Assembly: GCA_029556915.1 (NCBI GenBank)
Contig: JAKQIT010000048.1
Location: forward strand, 1-64,000
Length of the DNA stretch: 64,000 nucleotides
Reading direction: 5' to 3'
Source of the DNA: Pseudomonadota bacterium
Lineage (GTDB): Bacteria; Pseudomonadota; Gammaproteobacteria; Burkholderiales; Methylophilaceae
Shown here: in pieces, positions 26,866 to 36,048 of the stretch
Position numbering within the stretch: the first letter of the stretch is position 1
Layout of the letters: each line of letters starts with the position of its first letter
Notes under the pieces: model-generated
What the model was told of the DNA's origin: nothing
Databases searched by the model: none
Seen by the model: only the letters and a program-made list of their open reading frames with translations
Program-made: the position numbers and the translations under genes

Positions 26866-27129
26866 TTGATCAGTAATCTCAAGAATATTTGCCAGCCTTA
26901 TGTGAATAAGGTCATCAGTTTTTACAACAGTCATCTCAAGAGTACTTGTGAGCCTTATTTAAAAAAGATTATCAGTTTCTATAACAATCATATCAAAAGT
27001 ATTCAGTGGAACAAGATAACTCTGACCTCATCACTGCAAAAGGGGCGGAATTTTGTTTCATCAAGGAAGGCTCTAGCTTTTTCGATTATAGGCGGTGGTG
27101 GAGCATTTATAGGCTCATTGATCGGATAA
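26866..27129 (+). CDS. Small protein with tandem repeat and glycine-rich membrane tail
   Basis: 87 codons from a TTG start preceded by GAGG nine bases upstream. Residues 6-24 and 26-44 are tandem near-copies of a CQPYVNKVISFYNSHLKS-type unit. The C-terminus is a hydrophobic, glycine-rich stretch (AFSIIGGGGAFIGSLIG) suitable as a membrane helix. The start choice matters, since no ATG precedes the first repeat. I know of no family. It may be a membrane-bound peptide of the Ter complex. Confidence 0.5.
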   Translation: MISNLKNICQPYVNKVISFYNSHLKSTCEPYLKKIISFYNNHIKSIQWNKITLTSSLQKGRNFVSSRKALAFSIIGGGGAFIGSLIG

Positions 27130-27287
27130 GTGGTAGCTTAGTCAGCATGGATATGCAATAAGGATAAGTCGCTCCAATTGGTTTGGTATGGCAAGTGGGG
27201 AGCAGGTCAGTTTTATGTTGATTTTACCTTTGCAAAACCGAACGTTGGTCGATTGCAGTTTTTTATATATTACTTTAGGAGTGCAAA

Positions 27288-27869
27288 ATGGCAGTTAATT
27301 TACAAAAAGGTCAAAAAATTTCTCTTGAAAAGGAGGCTGGTGGTACATTGACTAAAGTTATTATGGGGCTTGGCTGGGATGCAGTTAAGTCTAAAGGCTT
27401 TTTTGGTTTTGGCGGTGGTTCTCAAGAAATTGATCTTGATGCATCTTGTATTATGTTTGATGAACAAGGTAATCCTGTCGACGCAGTATGGTTCAGGCAG
27501 TTAAAGTCTAAGGATGGATCAGTTGTTCACACAGGTGATAATCGTACAGGTGAGGGCGACGGTGATGATGAGCAAATTATTGTAGATTTAACGAAAGTGC
27601 CATCCAGCGTAAAAAGCTTGGTATTCACAGTTAATAGTTTTACTGGGCAAAATTTCTCACAAGTAGAAAATGCTACATGTCGCATCGTTAATGCCAGCAA
27701 CAACAGTGAAGTTGCACGATTTAATCTAACAACATTAGGCTCTCATAACGCTCAGATTATGGCAAAGATTTATCGCCATGGAGGTGAATGGAAGATGCAT
27801 GCTATTGGTGAAATTGGTAATGGAAGAACGTTTGATGATCTTATGCCGCAAATCACTCCACACCTGTAA
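27288..27869 (+). CDS. TerD-family protein (paralogue 4)
   Basis: 193 residues: VNLQKGQKISLEKEAGG, MGLGWDAVK with an insert of KGFFGFGGGSQ, EIDLDASCIMFD, HTGDNRTGEGDGDDEQI, ARFNLTTLGSHNAQI and EWKMHAIGE. The calcium motifs are intact. The insert and the FNLTT end make it a TerX/TerZ-like member. It begins the second half of the locus, with an AGGAG nine bases before the start, and is followed after eight bases by the ATP-grasp gene. Confidence 0.93.
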   Translation: MAVNLQKGQKISLEKEAGGTLTKVIMGLGWDAVKSKGFFGFGGGSQEIDLDASCIMFDEQGNPVDAVWFRQLKSKDGSVVHTGDNRTGEGDGDDEQIIVDLTKVPSSVKSLVFTVNSFTGQNFSQVENATCRIVNASNNSEVARFNLTTLGSHNAQIMAKIYRHGGEWKMHAIGEIGNGRTFDDLMPQITPHL

Positions 27870-27877
27870 TTTACTTT

Positions 27878-28900
27878 ATGCAAAGAGTTTGGTTTAACAA
27901 AACATTTTCATCAGTGACTTCAGCAATCCGCCTTATTCGCGAGGCGGATGTTGTTTGTGACTATCAAATAGTATGTACTAGCACTAATCCCTATGCGGCA
28001 GCATTTCTTGAGGCCCATGAATCTGCAATTGAGCCAAGTGGATTGCTTGGGCATGAGTATCTTGATTGGTGTATTACTTTTTGTATTGAAAATAGAATTG
28101 ATATCTTTGTTCCAGGAAAAGAGGCAAGTTTAGTTAGCGCTGCTCGAGATGTATTTGCTGAACATGGCGTGCGAGTTTTGAGTGTTGCCAGTCAGGAAGT
28201 TTTGAATTTGTTGCACGATAAAGCCAGTTTTTATCAATCTGTCGACTTAAAGTTAGCACCACCTGCCGCATTCCGAGTTGTGGAGACCACAGAGCAGTTT
28301 GATACTGCTTATAAGGAGCTACGCAAGGAGCATGATAGGTTGTGTTTAAAGCCATCTATTTCGGTTTATGGGTTAGGTTTTAGTGTTATAGATGAGCTGC
28401 GTAGCAGTGCGCAACTATTAATGGAAGGTGTCCTGTATGCTATAGGCTTGGAAGATTTACAGCGCGGCTTAGCAAGTATGGGTAACTTTCGGACAATGTT
28501 GCTAATGGAGTATCTTGATGGGCACGAATATAGTGTTGACTGTGTTGGTGATAATGGTCGACTTATTTGTGCAATTCCACGTAGAAAGTCTAATTTAGCT
28601 GGACAGGGGCAAGTAATAGAATTGCGTGATGATATTATAGAAAGCACAAAGCAACTGACTGCAACTTATAGGTTGAACGGCATATTTAATATTCAATTTA
28701 GAGAAGGCCGAAATGGCCTGTCACTATTAGAAATCAATCCTAGAATGTCGGGCGGGATTGGAATGGCATGTTTATCAGGACCAAATCTACCATATTTGGC
28801 ATTGGTTGGTTTCGATCGAGGTTTTGATGGTATCCAAATCCCAGAAATTAGTTCAGGGTGCCGAGTAGCTGAATTTCCTCAGGCAGTGGAGTTAAATTGA
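27878..28900 (+). CDS. ATP-grasp enzyme of Ter biosynthetic module
   Basis: 340 residues. The domain order is an N-terminal preATP-grasp fold (FVPGKEASLVSAARDVF), a linker with HDKASFYQ, and an ATP-grasp core with LLMEYLDGHEYSVDCVGD (EYLxGxEYSVD) and the metal/phosphate strand NIQFREGRNGLSLLEINPRMSGG. Family knowledge: ATP-grasp enzymes join a carboxylate to an amine or other nucleophile through an acyl phosphate. In Ter loci the enzyme is predicted to work with a PRTase, HAD and lyase to build a nucleoside-like metabolite. The next gene's TTG overlaps its stop by four bases. Confidence 0.88.
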   Translation: MQRVWFNKTFSSVTSAIRLIREADVVCDYQIVCTSTNPYAAAFLEAHESAIEPSGLLGHEYLDWCITFCIENRIDIFVPGKEASLVSAARDVFAEHGVRVLSVASQEVLNLLHDKASFYQSVDLKLAPPAAFRVVETTEQFDTAYKELRKEHDRLCLKPSISVYGLGFSVIDELRSSAQLLMEGVLYAIGLEDLQRGLASMGNFRTMLLMEYLDGHEYSVDCVGDNGRLICAIPRRKSNLAGQGQVIELRDDIIESTKQLTATYRLNGIFNIQFREGRNGLSLLEINPRMSGGIGMACLSGPNLPYLALVGFDRGFDGIQIPEISSGCRVAEFPQAVELN

Positions 28901-30093
28901 GTGTGGTTGACAAGCAATCCATGACTAATATCAATCCTATCCGAACAGTAGAGTTACCAACTGGCTTTATCGAGGTCAAAGTTGAGTCGACATCTTTCCC
29001 ACTAGATGATTTGATTGGTTTTGCTGCGAGAGCTAACTCCAAGCGTGGGTTTCTATTTTTGAGTAAGGTTTTGGGAAAGCATTGGCCAGTAACTCCAAAA
29101 TTCATGCAAAATATTCATGCAAATTTGGTTTTCCAGATTCCAGAAGACTTGCCTGCCCCAATTGTTTTTATCGCTATGGCTGAGACTGGTATTGGTTTGG
29201 GGCAAGGTGTTTTTGAGTTTTTTAAGGCCGCTAATCCAGATATTGAGGTGATGTTTCTACATACAACACGATATCACGTAAGCGATTTACCGATTATTGA
29301 ATTTGAAGAGGCTCATAGTCACGCTCCAAGACAATTTTTACATTTACCAAAAGATAGCGAGTTGCAAGAAACTTTACTTTTGGCACGATCACTTGTGCTT
29401 ATTGATGATGAAGCGAGTACAGGTAACACTTTTTTGAATCTAACCACTGCATGTCGTGCACTAAATTCAAGCATTGAACATGTTCATTTGGCTACGATTA
29501 CAAATTTTATGGGTAGTGCAAATAATGATAATTTATCCGAAAGATTTGGTCTTAATGTAACAACTGGAAGTTCACTTAGTGGTGAGTATAAATTTACCGC
29601 GAGTAACTTCCATGTTGATTCAGATGCTGCGCAGGTGTTTGAAGAAAATGTAGATCGAGGTGCAAGTTTAATGTTTGGAAGAGTTGGTGTAGGTGATGCT
29701 TTGAATAACCAAACTGACTTGGCTCAACGTTTAGTAAATTCAATTGGTGTGGGTGAGCGAACGCTCGTTCTGGGCACAGGTGAGTTTATGCATATACCAT
29801 TTTTGCTGGGTCTGGCACTTGAAAATCATGGAGTTGATGTGGTTGTGCAATCAACGACACGCTCCCCTATATTGCATTGGGGTGCAGTGACCAGCGCGTT
29901 AAGTTTTGATGATAACTATGGAGAAGGTGTTGCAAATTTTCTTTATAACGTAGAGTTAGGTGAATATAAACATATTTTTATTTGCCATGAAACTCCTCCA
30001 AATCAAACTTTGTACCATCTTGCTAACTTATTAGGTGGCCGTTTATTACATTTTATTTCTGAGAATCAAGTTGAAGAAATTTCTATTTATTGA
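28897..30093 (+). CDS. Phosphoribosyltransferase with TRSP-type C-domain
   Basis: 398 residues starting at TTG, preceded by GGAG. The PRTase core has LVLIDDEASTGNTFLNL (the D-D-E-x-S-T-G-N-T PRPP loop) around residue 165, and FIAMAETGIGLGQGV earlier. The C-terminal part (VLGTGEFMHIPFLLGLALE, TTRSPI) fits the TRSP domain found after PRTases in Ter biosynthetic operons. Predicted to attach or cleave a base on a phosphoribosyl donor. The end overlaps the start of the HAD gene by about 20 bases. Confidence 0.85.
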   Translation: MSVVDKQSMTNINPIRTVELPTGFIEVKVESTSFPLDDLIGFAARANSKRGFLFLSKVLGKHWPVTPKFMQNIHANLVFQIPEDLPAPIVFIAMAETGIGLGQGVFEFFKAANPDIEVMFLHTTRYHVSDLPIIEFEEAHSHAPRQFLHLPKDSELQETLLLARSLVLIDDEASTGNTFLNLTTACRALNSSIEHVHLATITNFMGSANNDNLSERFGLNVTTGSSLSGEYKFTASNFHVDSDAAQVFEENVDRGASLMFGRVGVGDALNNQTDLAQRLVNSIGVGERTLVLGTGEFMHIPFLLGLALENHGVDVVVQSTTRSPILHWGAVTSALSFDDNYGEGVANFLYNVELGEYKHIFICHETPPNQTLYHLANLLGGRLLHFISENQVEEISIY

Positions 30094-30823
30094 TCTTGAT
30101 GACACCCTGTTTCAAACGATGGGGAAATGTTTGTCGAATGAGGATTTACAGCCTGCTGCCTATTTAAAAGATGGATCAGCTTGTTCTTTTATGACTAAAC
30201 AACAGCGTTCTTTCTTTGAATTAATGGACGGTGAAATGACTCTGATTCCCACAACTGCTCGAAATCGAGATGCGCTAAGCCGTGTTAACTTACCATTTAA
30301 AAGTTATGCAATTATTAATTATGGCGGGGTCATTTTAGAGCCGAATGGAGTTGTAGATAATATTTGGCTTGAAATCATGCGGGAGGATATGAATCGGGCT
30401 CAATATGGATTAATAGGTCTAATAAAGCTGATTGATGAGTATTCGGAACTGAGAGGGTTTAAAGGTCGAGCACGTTTGATCGAGGATTTTTCTATATCTT
30501 TTTATATTGTAGTCAAAGACCCCAATAAAGTTTGTGAGAATCTAGAGCAGTTGGAGCGAGATATTGTTCAACCTTGGATTCTTACTGATGGAAAAGAGTA
30601 TTTTATTCACCGCAATGGGAATAATCTTGCAGTGTTACCTAAGACTCTAAACAAGGCTCGTGCTGTTACTTACTTACAAAAGAGGCTGGAATGCGAATTC
30701 GGTGACATTATGACGTTTGGTATGGGTGACAGTAAGTCAGATGCTCGATTTATGGCCGAATGCGACTATGCAATTATCCCAAAAGGGACACAACTTTTAT
30801 CGCATATTGTGACTACTGTATGA
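30071..30823 (+). CDS. HAD-superfamily hydrolase of Ter module
   Basis: The open frame extends upstream, but a TTG at 30071 gives KKFLFIDLDDTLFQT, an exact N-terminal motif I of HAD enzymes (D-x-D-x-T), without a 12-residue overlap extension. 250 residues. Later: TTARN (motif II) and FGMGDSKSDARFM (motif IV, G-D-x-x-x-D). Family: phosphatases acting on a sugar or nucleotide phosphate. Its stop overlaps the next ATG by four bases. A start at the upstream ATG (30035) is possible but would cost a longer overlap. Confidence 0.85.
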   Translation: MKKFLFIDLDDTLFQTMGKCLSNEDLQPAAYLKDGSACSFMTKQQRSFFELMDGEMTLIPTTARNRDALSRVNLPFKSYAIINYGGVILEPNGVVDNIWLEIMREDMNRAQYGLIGLIKLIDEYSELRGFKGRARLIEDFSISFYIVVKDPNKVCENLEQLERDIVQPWILTDGKEYFIHRNGNNLAVLPKTLNKARAVTYLQKRLECEFGDIMTFGMGDSKSDARFMAECDYAIIPKGTQLLSHIVTTV

Positions 30824-31911
30824 GTTTTAGTGGAAGTTACCGCCATGACGATGTTCAGTTCTTGCTAAAACCTTTGCCGCAGCAGCCTTTTATCGATATT
30901 GCCGCTAAAGAAGAACTTATTCAGACGGGCATTCGCCACTACAGTGAAATGTTGTCGCCAGAATCATTACCATCACCGATATATCAGAAAGTCTTTAATA
31001 ATGCATTTTCGGCGAATCGTAAGCAAATGGCGCAGGATTGTTTGTCGTTGGCAACGTTGATAGCATCTAAGCGCAATAACTCCATAACACTTGTATCTTT
31101 GGTTCGTGCAGGCACTCCTGTTGGTGTAATTCTTAAACACTTATTGCAAAAAGCAATGGGGCGGGAAGTGAGCCATTATTCAATTTCTATTATTCGAGAT
31201 CGAGGAGTAGATGAAGCCGCCCTAAACTATATTCTAGATAAAGGACACTCGCCTGAGTCTATTGTGTTTATTGATGGCTGGACTGGAAAAGGCGTGATTT
31301 CCCAAGTGCTTAAAAAAGCCATAAGTAATTTCAATCTTCAAAGAAATATAGAGATTGATGCTGGTTTATATGTATTGTCTGATCTTGCTGGATCAGCTGC
31401 TTATGCAGCATCCTCAATAGATTATTTAATTCCATCGAGTATCTTGAATGCCACTGTCTCCGGCTTGGTAAGTCGTTCGCTACTTAACAGTTCAATTGGC
31501 CCTGGCGACTTTCATGGCTGTGTATATTACGAAGAATTTAAATCGCATGACATTTCCATTGAGTTTGTTGATAACTTAATTGAAGATGCTATGAATATAT
31601 TCAAAACGTGTGGTCTTCAAAAAAGAGAACCAATTGATAGGGAGAAAATGGAGAGAATTTCTATTGAATTTCTCAATAAGACGATGATGGACTATGGTGT
31701 TTCTGACGTTAACTATATAAAGCCAGGTATTGGTGAAGCGACACGTGTTCTGTTGCGTAGAGTACCGAAGATGCTGATTTTAAGAGATACCAATGCTTTA
31801 GATGTGCAACATTTAAAAGTGTTGGCTAAAGAGAAACTTGTTCCATTTATTGTTGATTCCAGCTTACCTTACCAAGCAGTATCTCTTATTAGGAGTAATT
31901 TAGATGGTTAG
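30820..31911 (+). CDS. StiP-type PRTase/PELOTA-like protein of Ter module
   Basis: 363 residues from the ATG that overlaps the HAD stop (ATGA). The N-terminal half has SFSGSYRHDDVQFLLKP, LVSLVRAGTPVGVILKHLL, HYSISIIRDRGVD and VFIDGWTGKGVISQVL. That last motif is a PRPP-loop-like strand, so the domain is PRTase-like. The C-terminal region (VNYIKPGIGEATRVLLRRVPKML and LVPFIVDSSLPYQAVSLI) matches the PELOTA-type RNA-binding tail seen in these proteins. Literature names such proteins StiP, 'cysteine protease StiP family', but I see no protease evidence. It overlaps the next ATG by eight bases. Confidence 0.8.
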   Translation: MSFSGSYRHDDVQFLLKPLPQQPFIDIAAKEELIQTGIRHYSEMLSPESLPSPIYQKVFNNAFSANRKQMAQDCLSLATLIASKRNNSITLVSLVRAGTPVGVILKHLLQKAMGREVSHYSISIIRDRGVDEAALNYILDKGHSPESIVFIDGWTGKGVISQVLKKAISNFNLQRNIEIDAGLYVLSDLAGSAAYAASSIDYLIPSSILNATVSGLVSRSLLNSSIGPGDFHGCVYYEEFKSHDISIEFVDNLIEDAMNIFKTCGLQKREPIDREKMERISIEFLNKTMMDYGVSDVNYIKPGIGEATRVLLRRVPKMLILRDTNALDVQHLKVLAKEKLVPFIVDSSLPYQAVSLIRSNLDG

Positions 31912-32806
31912 TGTAAGTTCACTAGGCGCATCGCTTTATGTGCCTGCAACACATAAAGATTTACAACAAATAGCTAATGGTGAATTACTATGCCATTTGC
32001 GCTCAGTTATATTTTGTACAGAAGACTCTGTTGCCGAGAGTGAGCTTAGCTATGCATTATTTAATTTAGGCTTGGCGCTTCAGAAAATGCCAGACTGTAG
32101 TTCATTGGCACGTTTTGTACGGGTGCGTAATCCCTATGTAATGCAACGTGTTCTAGAAATGCCAGGCTCAGAAAAACTAGATGGATTTGTTTTACCAAAA
32201 GCAACAAGATTCAATTTTGACGATTATTTTCAACAGATTTGCAATACAAAACATATGTTGATGCCAACTCTGGAGACTATTGAGGTCTTTAGTGCCACTG
32301 AAATGCAATTGTTTCGCGAGTGTTTAGAGCGACCAAGCGTGAAAGATCGTATTTTGGCTATACGGATTGGTGGTAATGATTTGTTGGCTTTGTTGGGAAT
32401 AAGGCGACCACGTAACCTGACTATTTATAAGACCCCACTTGGGCCGGTTATTGGGAACTTAGTTGCGACATTCCGACCATACGGTTTTGTGTTAACTGCA
32501 CCTGTATTTGAGCACCTAGATAGCACCGAGTTGCTTTTAAAGGAAGTTCAGGAGGACCTAGCCCATGGTATGGTCGGTAAGACAGCTATACATCCTAGTC
32601 AGATTGACTTAATTGAGCAGCATTATCGAGTTAAACACAATGATCTTGAAGTGGCACTTCGGATAATTGATAAAGATAGTCCACCTGTGTTTAAAATGTA
32701 TGGTTCAATGTGTGAAGTATCTACTCATTCATCATGGGCTCATGGTGTGGTTAAGCAAGCTCAGGTTTTCGGTATTCATGTTGGTGAAGAAGCCGCAGCT
32801 AAATAA
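31904..32806 (+). CDS. HpcH/HpaI aldolase / citrate-lyase-like protein of Ter module
   Basis: 300 residues. TIM-barrel-like pattern with FVRVRNPYVMQRVLEM (R-x-x at the CoA/carboxylate site), LDGFVLPKATRFNFDDY, METIEVF-like LETIEVF, LAIRIGGNDLLALLGI and VGKTAIHPSQIDLI. HpcH/HpaI and citrate lyase beta subunits share this GxxGKxxIHPxQ motif. It acts on a carboxylated substrate in the Ter biosynthetic pathway, most likely forming or breaking a C-C bond. The start ATG overlaps the previous stop by eight bases. The operon ends here. Confidence 0.85.
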   Translation: MVSVSSLGASLYVPATHKDLQQIANGELLCHLRSVIFCTEDSVAESELSYALFNLGLALQKMPDCSSLARFVRVRNPYVMQRVLEMPGSEKLDGFVLPKATRFNFDDYFQQICNTKHMLMPTLETIEVFSATEMQLFRECLERPSVKDRILAIRIGGNDLLALLGIRRPRNLTIYKTPLGPVIGNLVATFRPYGFVLTAPVFEHLDSTELLLKEVQEDLAHGMVGKTAIHPSQIDLIEQHYRVKHNDLEVALRIIDKDSPPVFKMYGSMCEVSTHSSWAHGVVKQAQVFGIHVGEEAAAK

Positions 32807-33353
32807 TTTAATAGCCACATTAGAATAAAATCAGAATGTTGCAGTAATTGCAATCATTGTGTAGTTATAACATTAAGATGTATTTCGAGAGTGTTTCGGA
32901 TTACAAATTTGTACAAGTTGCTGTTTAAAGTCAATTCACAGCAAAAATCGTTCCACCTTTCATATGATTTAGGGCAAGCTTCTAAGTATTTTTTGATGGG
33001 TTAAATTGATTATTCAGTTGTTTTAATAAATTTCCCAAAGATAAAAGGCGTCGCCAAAATTCCTTTGATAGGTTGTCAAACTGACTGCAATAAGAAGTGA
33101 AAACTTACATGTAAGAGCAGTGACAGCAAGGATGTGATTTACCCCTGCTTTACTGGATGATCAGTTACTTACAAATCCTCACTCGACAAATTTAATAACT
33201 TTCTACCCTCTTAATAAATCTAATCTTGTCTATTTTGCAGACACCTTTAAAGGCAACGAAAATTAGGCCAATGCCCGCTTTAATACGAAATCTAAAAGAT
33301 TTACAACATATCGATTAGATAAGTATCTTAATGTTGAATTTGTGACTTAGAAT
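32807..33353. other. Gap after Ter operon, no gene seen
   Basis: About 550 AT-rich bases between the Ter operon and the convergent membrane-protein gene. Reading frames are short and unconvincing. No clear intrinsic terminator was identified by eye. Confidence 0.5.
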
Positions 33354-34802
33354 TTAATTTTGAGAGGCTCTGTTGACACTTCTCCTAATTTGTTTATTTA
33401 CACTATCCAAGATTTTTTGAGACTCAAAATTACTTTTGTTTTCTTGATCTAATCTCCTCTTTTCCGCAGCAGCATCAACTTTAGGTTTAAAAACACTCAA
33501 AATCTGATTAGCATTTTGATAGAACTTGTCTGTATAGGCTTTTACAAATATGGGTTCAACTTCTGTAAGACACAAAATGGGTTCAGCTTTCAAAGTAAAA
33601 TTCCACAAGTAAGAAAGCATAGGATGCTGGCTTCTTTGCAATTGCTCAGCATCAGTCCAATAGGCACTTTGGTTTAAGGGGGACTGCTTATTATTAATAA
33701 AGTTACCAAATAAAACAGCTGCAATAGAAAAATACACTGCAGAAATTACATAATAAGACTTACCTAATTTTTCTTTAAAATATGTTACCCATGCATAACC
33801 AAGTAAGATAACATTTAGCAAAATTGACGTTAAACTTAAAAAAATTGATATTGGTGGTACCACTAAAATTGCTACTGCATCACCAGCAGATTTAGTTTGT
33901 CTCACCTGCTTCAAATTTGGGGCAATTTTAGTTTTAATTTCATTTGACTGCTCACTAATATAATCCATAAAAACAGCTTCAGTCATATAATGAGGTACGT
34001 CTCTACCATAAATTGGTTTTGCTTCCAAATCTTCATTACCTTCGAAAATTGTAGAATTCAAATACTCTGCATACGGCTTAAACTTAATTGCAATAATTCG
34101 TTCTTTGTCAAAACCTGGCGCAATTCCGAATGTTTTAGTAAATTTATTTCTAGCTCTTTTTTCATATTTTGAATGCATATATCGTTCATACTGGCTTTGA
34201 CCATCTTGGTATTTTGAGTAAAACTCCTCAAACTTTACGTTAGCACTTTCGGCACGCTGATAGTTTTTCCAATATTTTTGTTTATTTTTTTCAAGTTTAC
34301 TCATTCTTTCTTGAGCAGGCTTCTCAATCAAGTTCTCAAATTTCTTCCATTGGTCATCATGCAAAGTAAAGAAGAAATAGGATAAAGCAAGGGGCTTAAC
34401 ATACCAATTTGTGTTATTTGTAAACGCTAATATCTTTGCTTCATCCTTCTGATTAATAACGTCCTTTCTATACTGCATACTGTAATAGCTTGCTTGCCGA
34501 AACTCATCTGAGAACGATTCAATCGCGTATTTAAATAATCCAGTTAAAAGTAGATAGCCAATTAACAGACCAACAAAAAATCGAGGCCAGCCTTCATATT
34601 TAAATAGTTTTTTGATAATTAAATTAATGCCAATTGATGCCACTAATTTTCCAAATATCTCAGTAAGCTCAAAGCTACTTGGTTTTATGGTGTCGTATGA
34701 AAGCACAACCAATAAGTGCTGGTTATATATCCATTCTACAAATAAATATAAAACTATTAGTAAACTCCACCAAATAAGATGGGATAAATTTTCTTGCTTC
34801 AT
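33354..34802 (-). CDS. Orphan multi-pass membrane protein, 482 aa
   Basis: About six hydrophobic segments: residues 9-30 (LIWWSLLIVLYLFVEWIY), then around 45 and 72 (FFVGLLIGYLLLTGLF), and 305-345 (AILVVPPISIFLSLTSILLNVILLGYAWVTYF), followed by YYVISAVYFSIAAVLFGNFI. Between them is a long hydrophilic region of about 200 residues, with Lys/Glu-rich helices (EKPAQERMSKLEKNKQKYWK) and AEYLNSTIFE. The C-terminal tail is Lys/Gln-rich. I do not recognise a family. It is monocistronic, beside a truncated IS element, and its function is unknown. Confidence 0.75.
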   Translation of the reverse strand: MKQENLSHLIWWSLLIVLYLFVEWIYNQHLLVVLSYDTIKPSSFELTEIFGKLVASIGINLIIKKLFKYEGWPRFFVGLLIGYLLLTGLFKYAIESFSDEFRQASYYSMQYRKDVINQKDEAKILAFTNNTNWYVKPLALSYFFFTLHDDQWKKFENLIEKPAQERMSKLEKNKQKYWKNYQRAESANVKFEEFYSKYQDGQSQYERYMHSKYEKRARNKFTKTFGIAPGFDKERIIAIKFKPYAEYLNSTIFEGNEDLEAKPIYGRDVPHYMTEAVFMDYISEQSNEIKTKIAPNLKQVRQTKSAGDAVAILVVPPISIFLSLTSILLNVILLGYAWVTYFKEKLGKSYYVISAVYFSIAAVLFGNFINNKQSPLNQSAYWTDAEQLQRSQHPMLSYLWNFTLKAEPILCLTEVEPIFVKAYTDKFYQNANQILSVFKPKVDAAAEKRRLDQENKSNFESQKILDSVNKQIRRSVNRASQN

Positions 34803-34854
34803 GTCAGATTGCTATTTCATTAATGCTATTTTTGAATATATACATAAGGATTTT

Positions 34855-35643
34855 TTAAAACTCAACTCGATCAATGTCATTAATCGCCAAGTAAAGCTGG
34901 AAATCATGCTGTTCCACTTTGCCGCAATACTCAGTTCCACGGTCCGTGAGGATGCGTAGCATCGGTAAGTCGTGACTGCTATAAAACGGCAACACTTTAT
35001 CGTTGAGTAAATCAGCCGCAGTAATCGGCGTTTTGGTCGTGTACAGCTTGCAATGCACGACCTTGCTGTAGGTGTCGATAAAGGTTTGTTGGTAAATGCG
35101 GCCAACGCCTTTGAGATTACCAACGTAAAACGTATCTTGCGCACCCAAGTAGCCAGGATGCATCGTTTCTATCTCACCGCAGGCCACATCATCTTCATGC
35201 TTGCGTTCCAGTGCTGCAATTTGTGCGTCAGTCAGTTCAATGCCTTCATTAGCAACTTTAGTTTCCAGTGCGCTTAATCTGCCTTTGAAGTTCTCAAGCT
35301 TATGGCGTAGCCAAATAGAGCGAACACCACTGCCTGAAACGAATACACCGCGCTTACGCAGTTCATTGCTGGTGCGGTGTTGACCGTGCGCTGGAAAGTC
35401 AACAGCATAACTAATGACAGCTTGTTCTATGACTTCATCAACACGGTTCTTGATATTGGGTGTGCGCCGATTCCGATTAATGAGTCCTTCCAAACCATCG
35501 GTTTCAACAAGTTCTTGATAGCGATAAAATGTATCGCGTGACACGCCCATTATCTTGCAGGCTTTTGATACGTTCTGAAGTTCTTCAGCAAGATTGAGCA
35601 ATCCTGCTTTATGTTTAATGATGGGGTTGTTAGTATGTAGCAT
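34855..35643 (-). pseudogene. IS481-family transposase, 3'-truncated
   Basis: The frame starts MLHTNNPIIKHKAGLLNLAEE with the HTH region SKACKIMGVSRDTFYRY, then the DDE catalytic domain begins: FYVGNLKGVGRIYQQTFIDTYSK (first Asp) and LRILTDRGTEYCG (second Asp, TDRGTE). It stops after about 262 residues, where a full IS481 transposase runs to roughly 330-350. The region with the third catalytic Glu is missing. The element has therefore been broken on its right (transposase 3') side, and it is inactive unless complemented. Read on the minus strand, the inverted-repeat end lies at about 35715. Confidence 0.85.
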
Positions 35644-35715
35644 GAGCGTTACCTTTCTTTAAGTTTGATTACGGATTCGACACCCATATCAAACTCGGTA
35701 ACGCTCACTTTTACA
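34855..35715 (-). mobile_element. Remnant of IS481-family insertion sequence
   Basis: The left end, judged on the minus strand, begins TGTAAAAGTGAGCGTTACC, a TGT terminus as expected for IS481 elements, at about 35715. A nested inverted repeat spans 35644-35706: GAGCGTTACC / GGTAACGCTC with AAGTTTGAT / ATCAAACT inside. It covers the transposase start codon and likely controls its expression. The other end is missing beyond the truncation at about 34855. Confidence 0.65.
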
Positions 35716-36048
35716 AGTGAATTGTCAGATCAGATTGAGACTAGTTCATCTCAAATAATATGCCAGTTACAGTGATTTTTTAAATCACTGTATTCAAGCT
35801 AAATTAATAGACTCGCTGGCATCCGCAGCTTTAAATAAATTGAAATAAAATGGTTTGAGTACCGATACTTTAGGTCAAGACAGTCAATTACAATCATCAA
35901 CTTAGTTTGTATGTAAATTTACTTTTAGGCTTTAAATGGCAGTAAAAATTGATCTAATATTTTCTTGAGTAATAAATCTAGCTACACCAGTTTGAGGAAT
36001 GTCTTTAATCGTCATTAATATTTCAGTCGATTGCTATTCAGATTGCTT
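35716..36048. other. Gap, no gene seen
   Basis: About 330 AT-rich bases between the IS remnant and the cassette at 36 kb. An open frame in the right part is a shadow of the gene at 36049. No RNA gene was identified. Confidence 0.5.
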
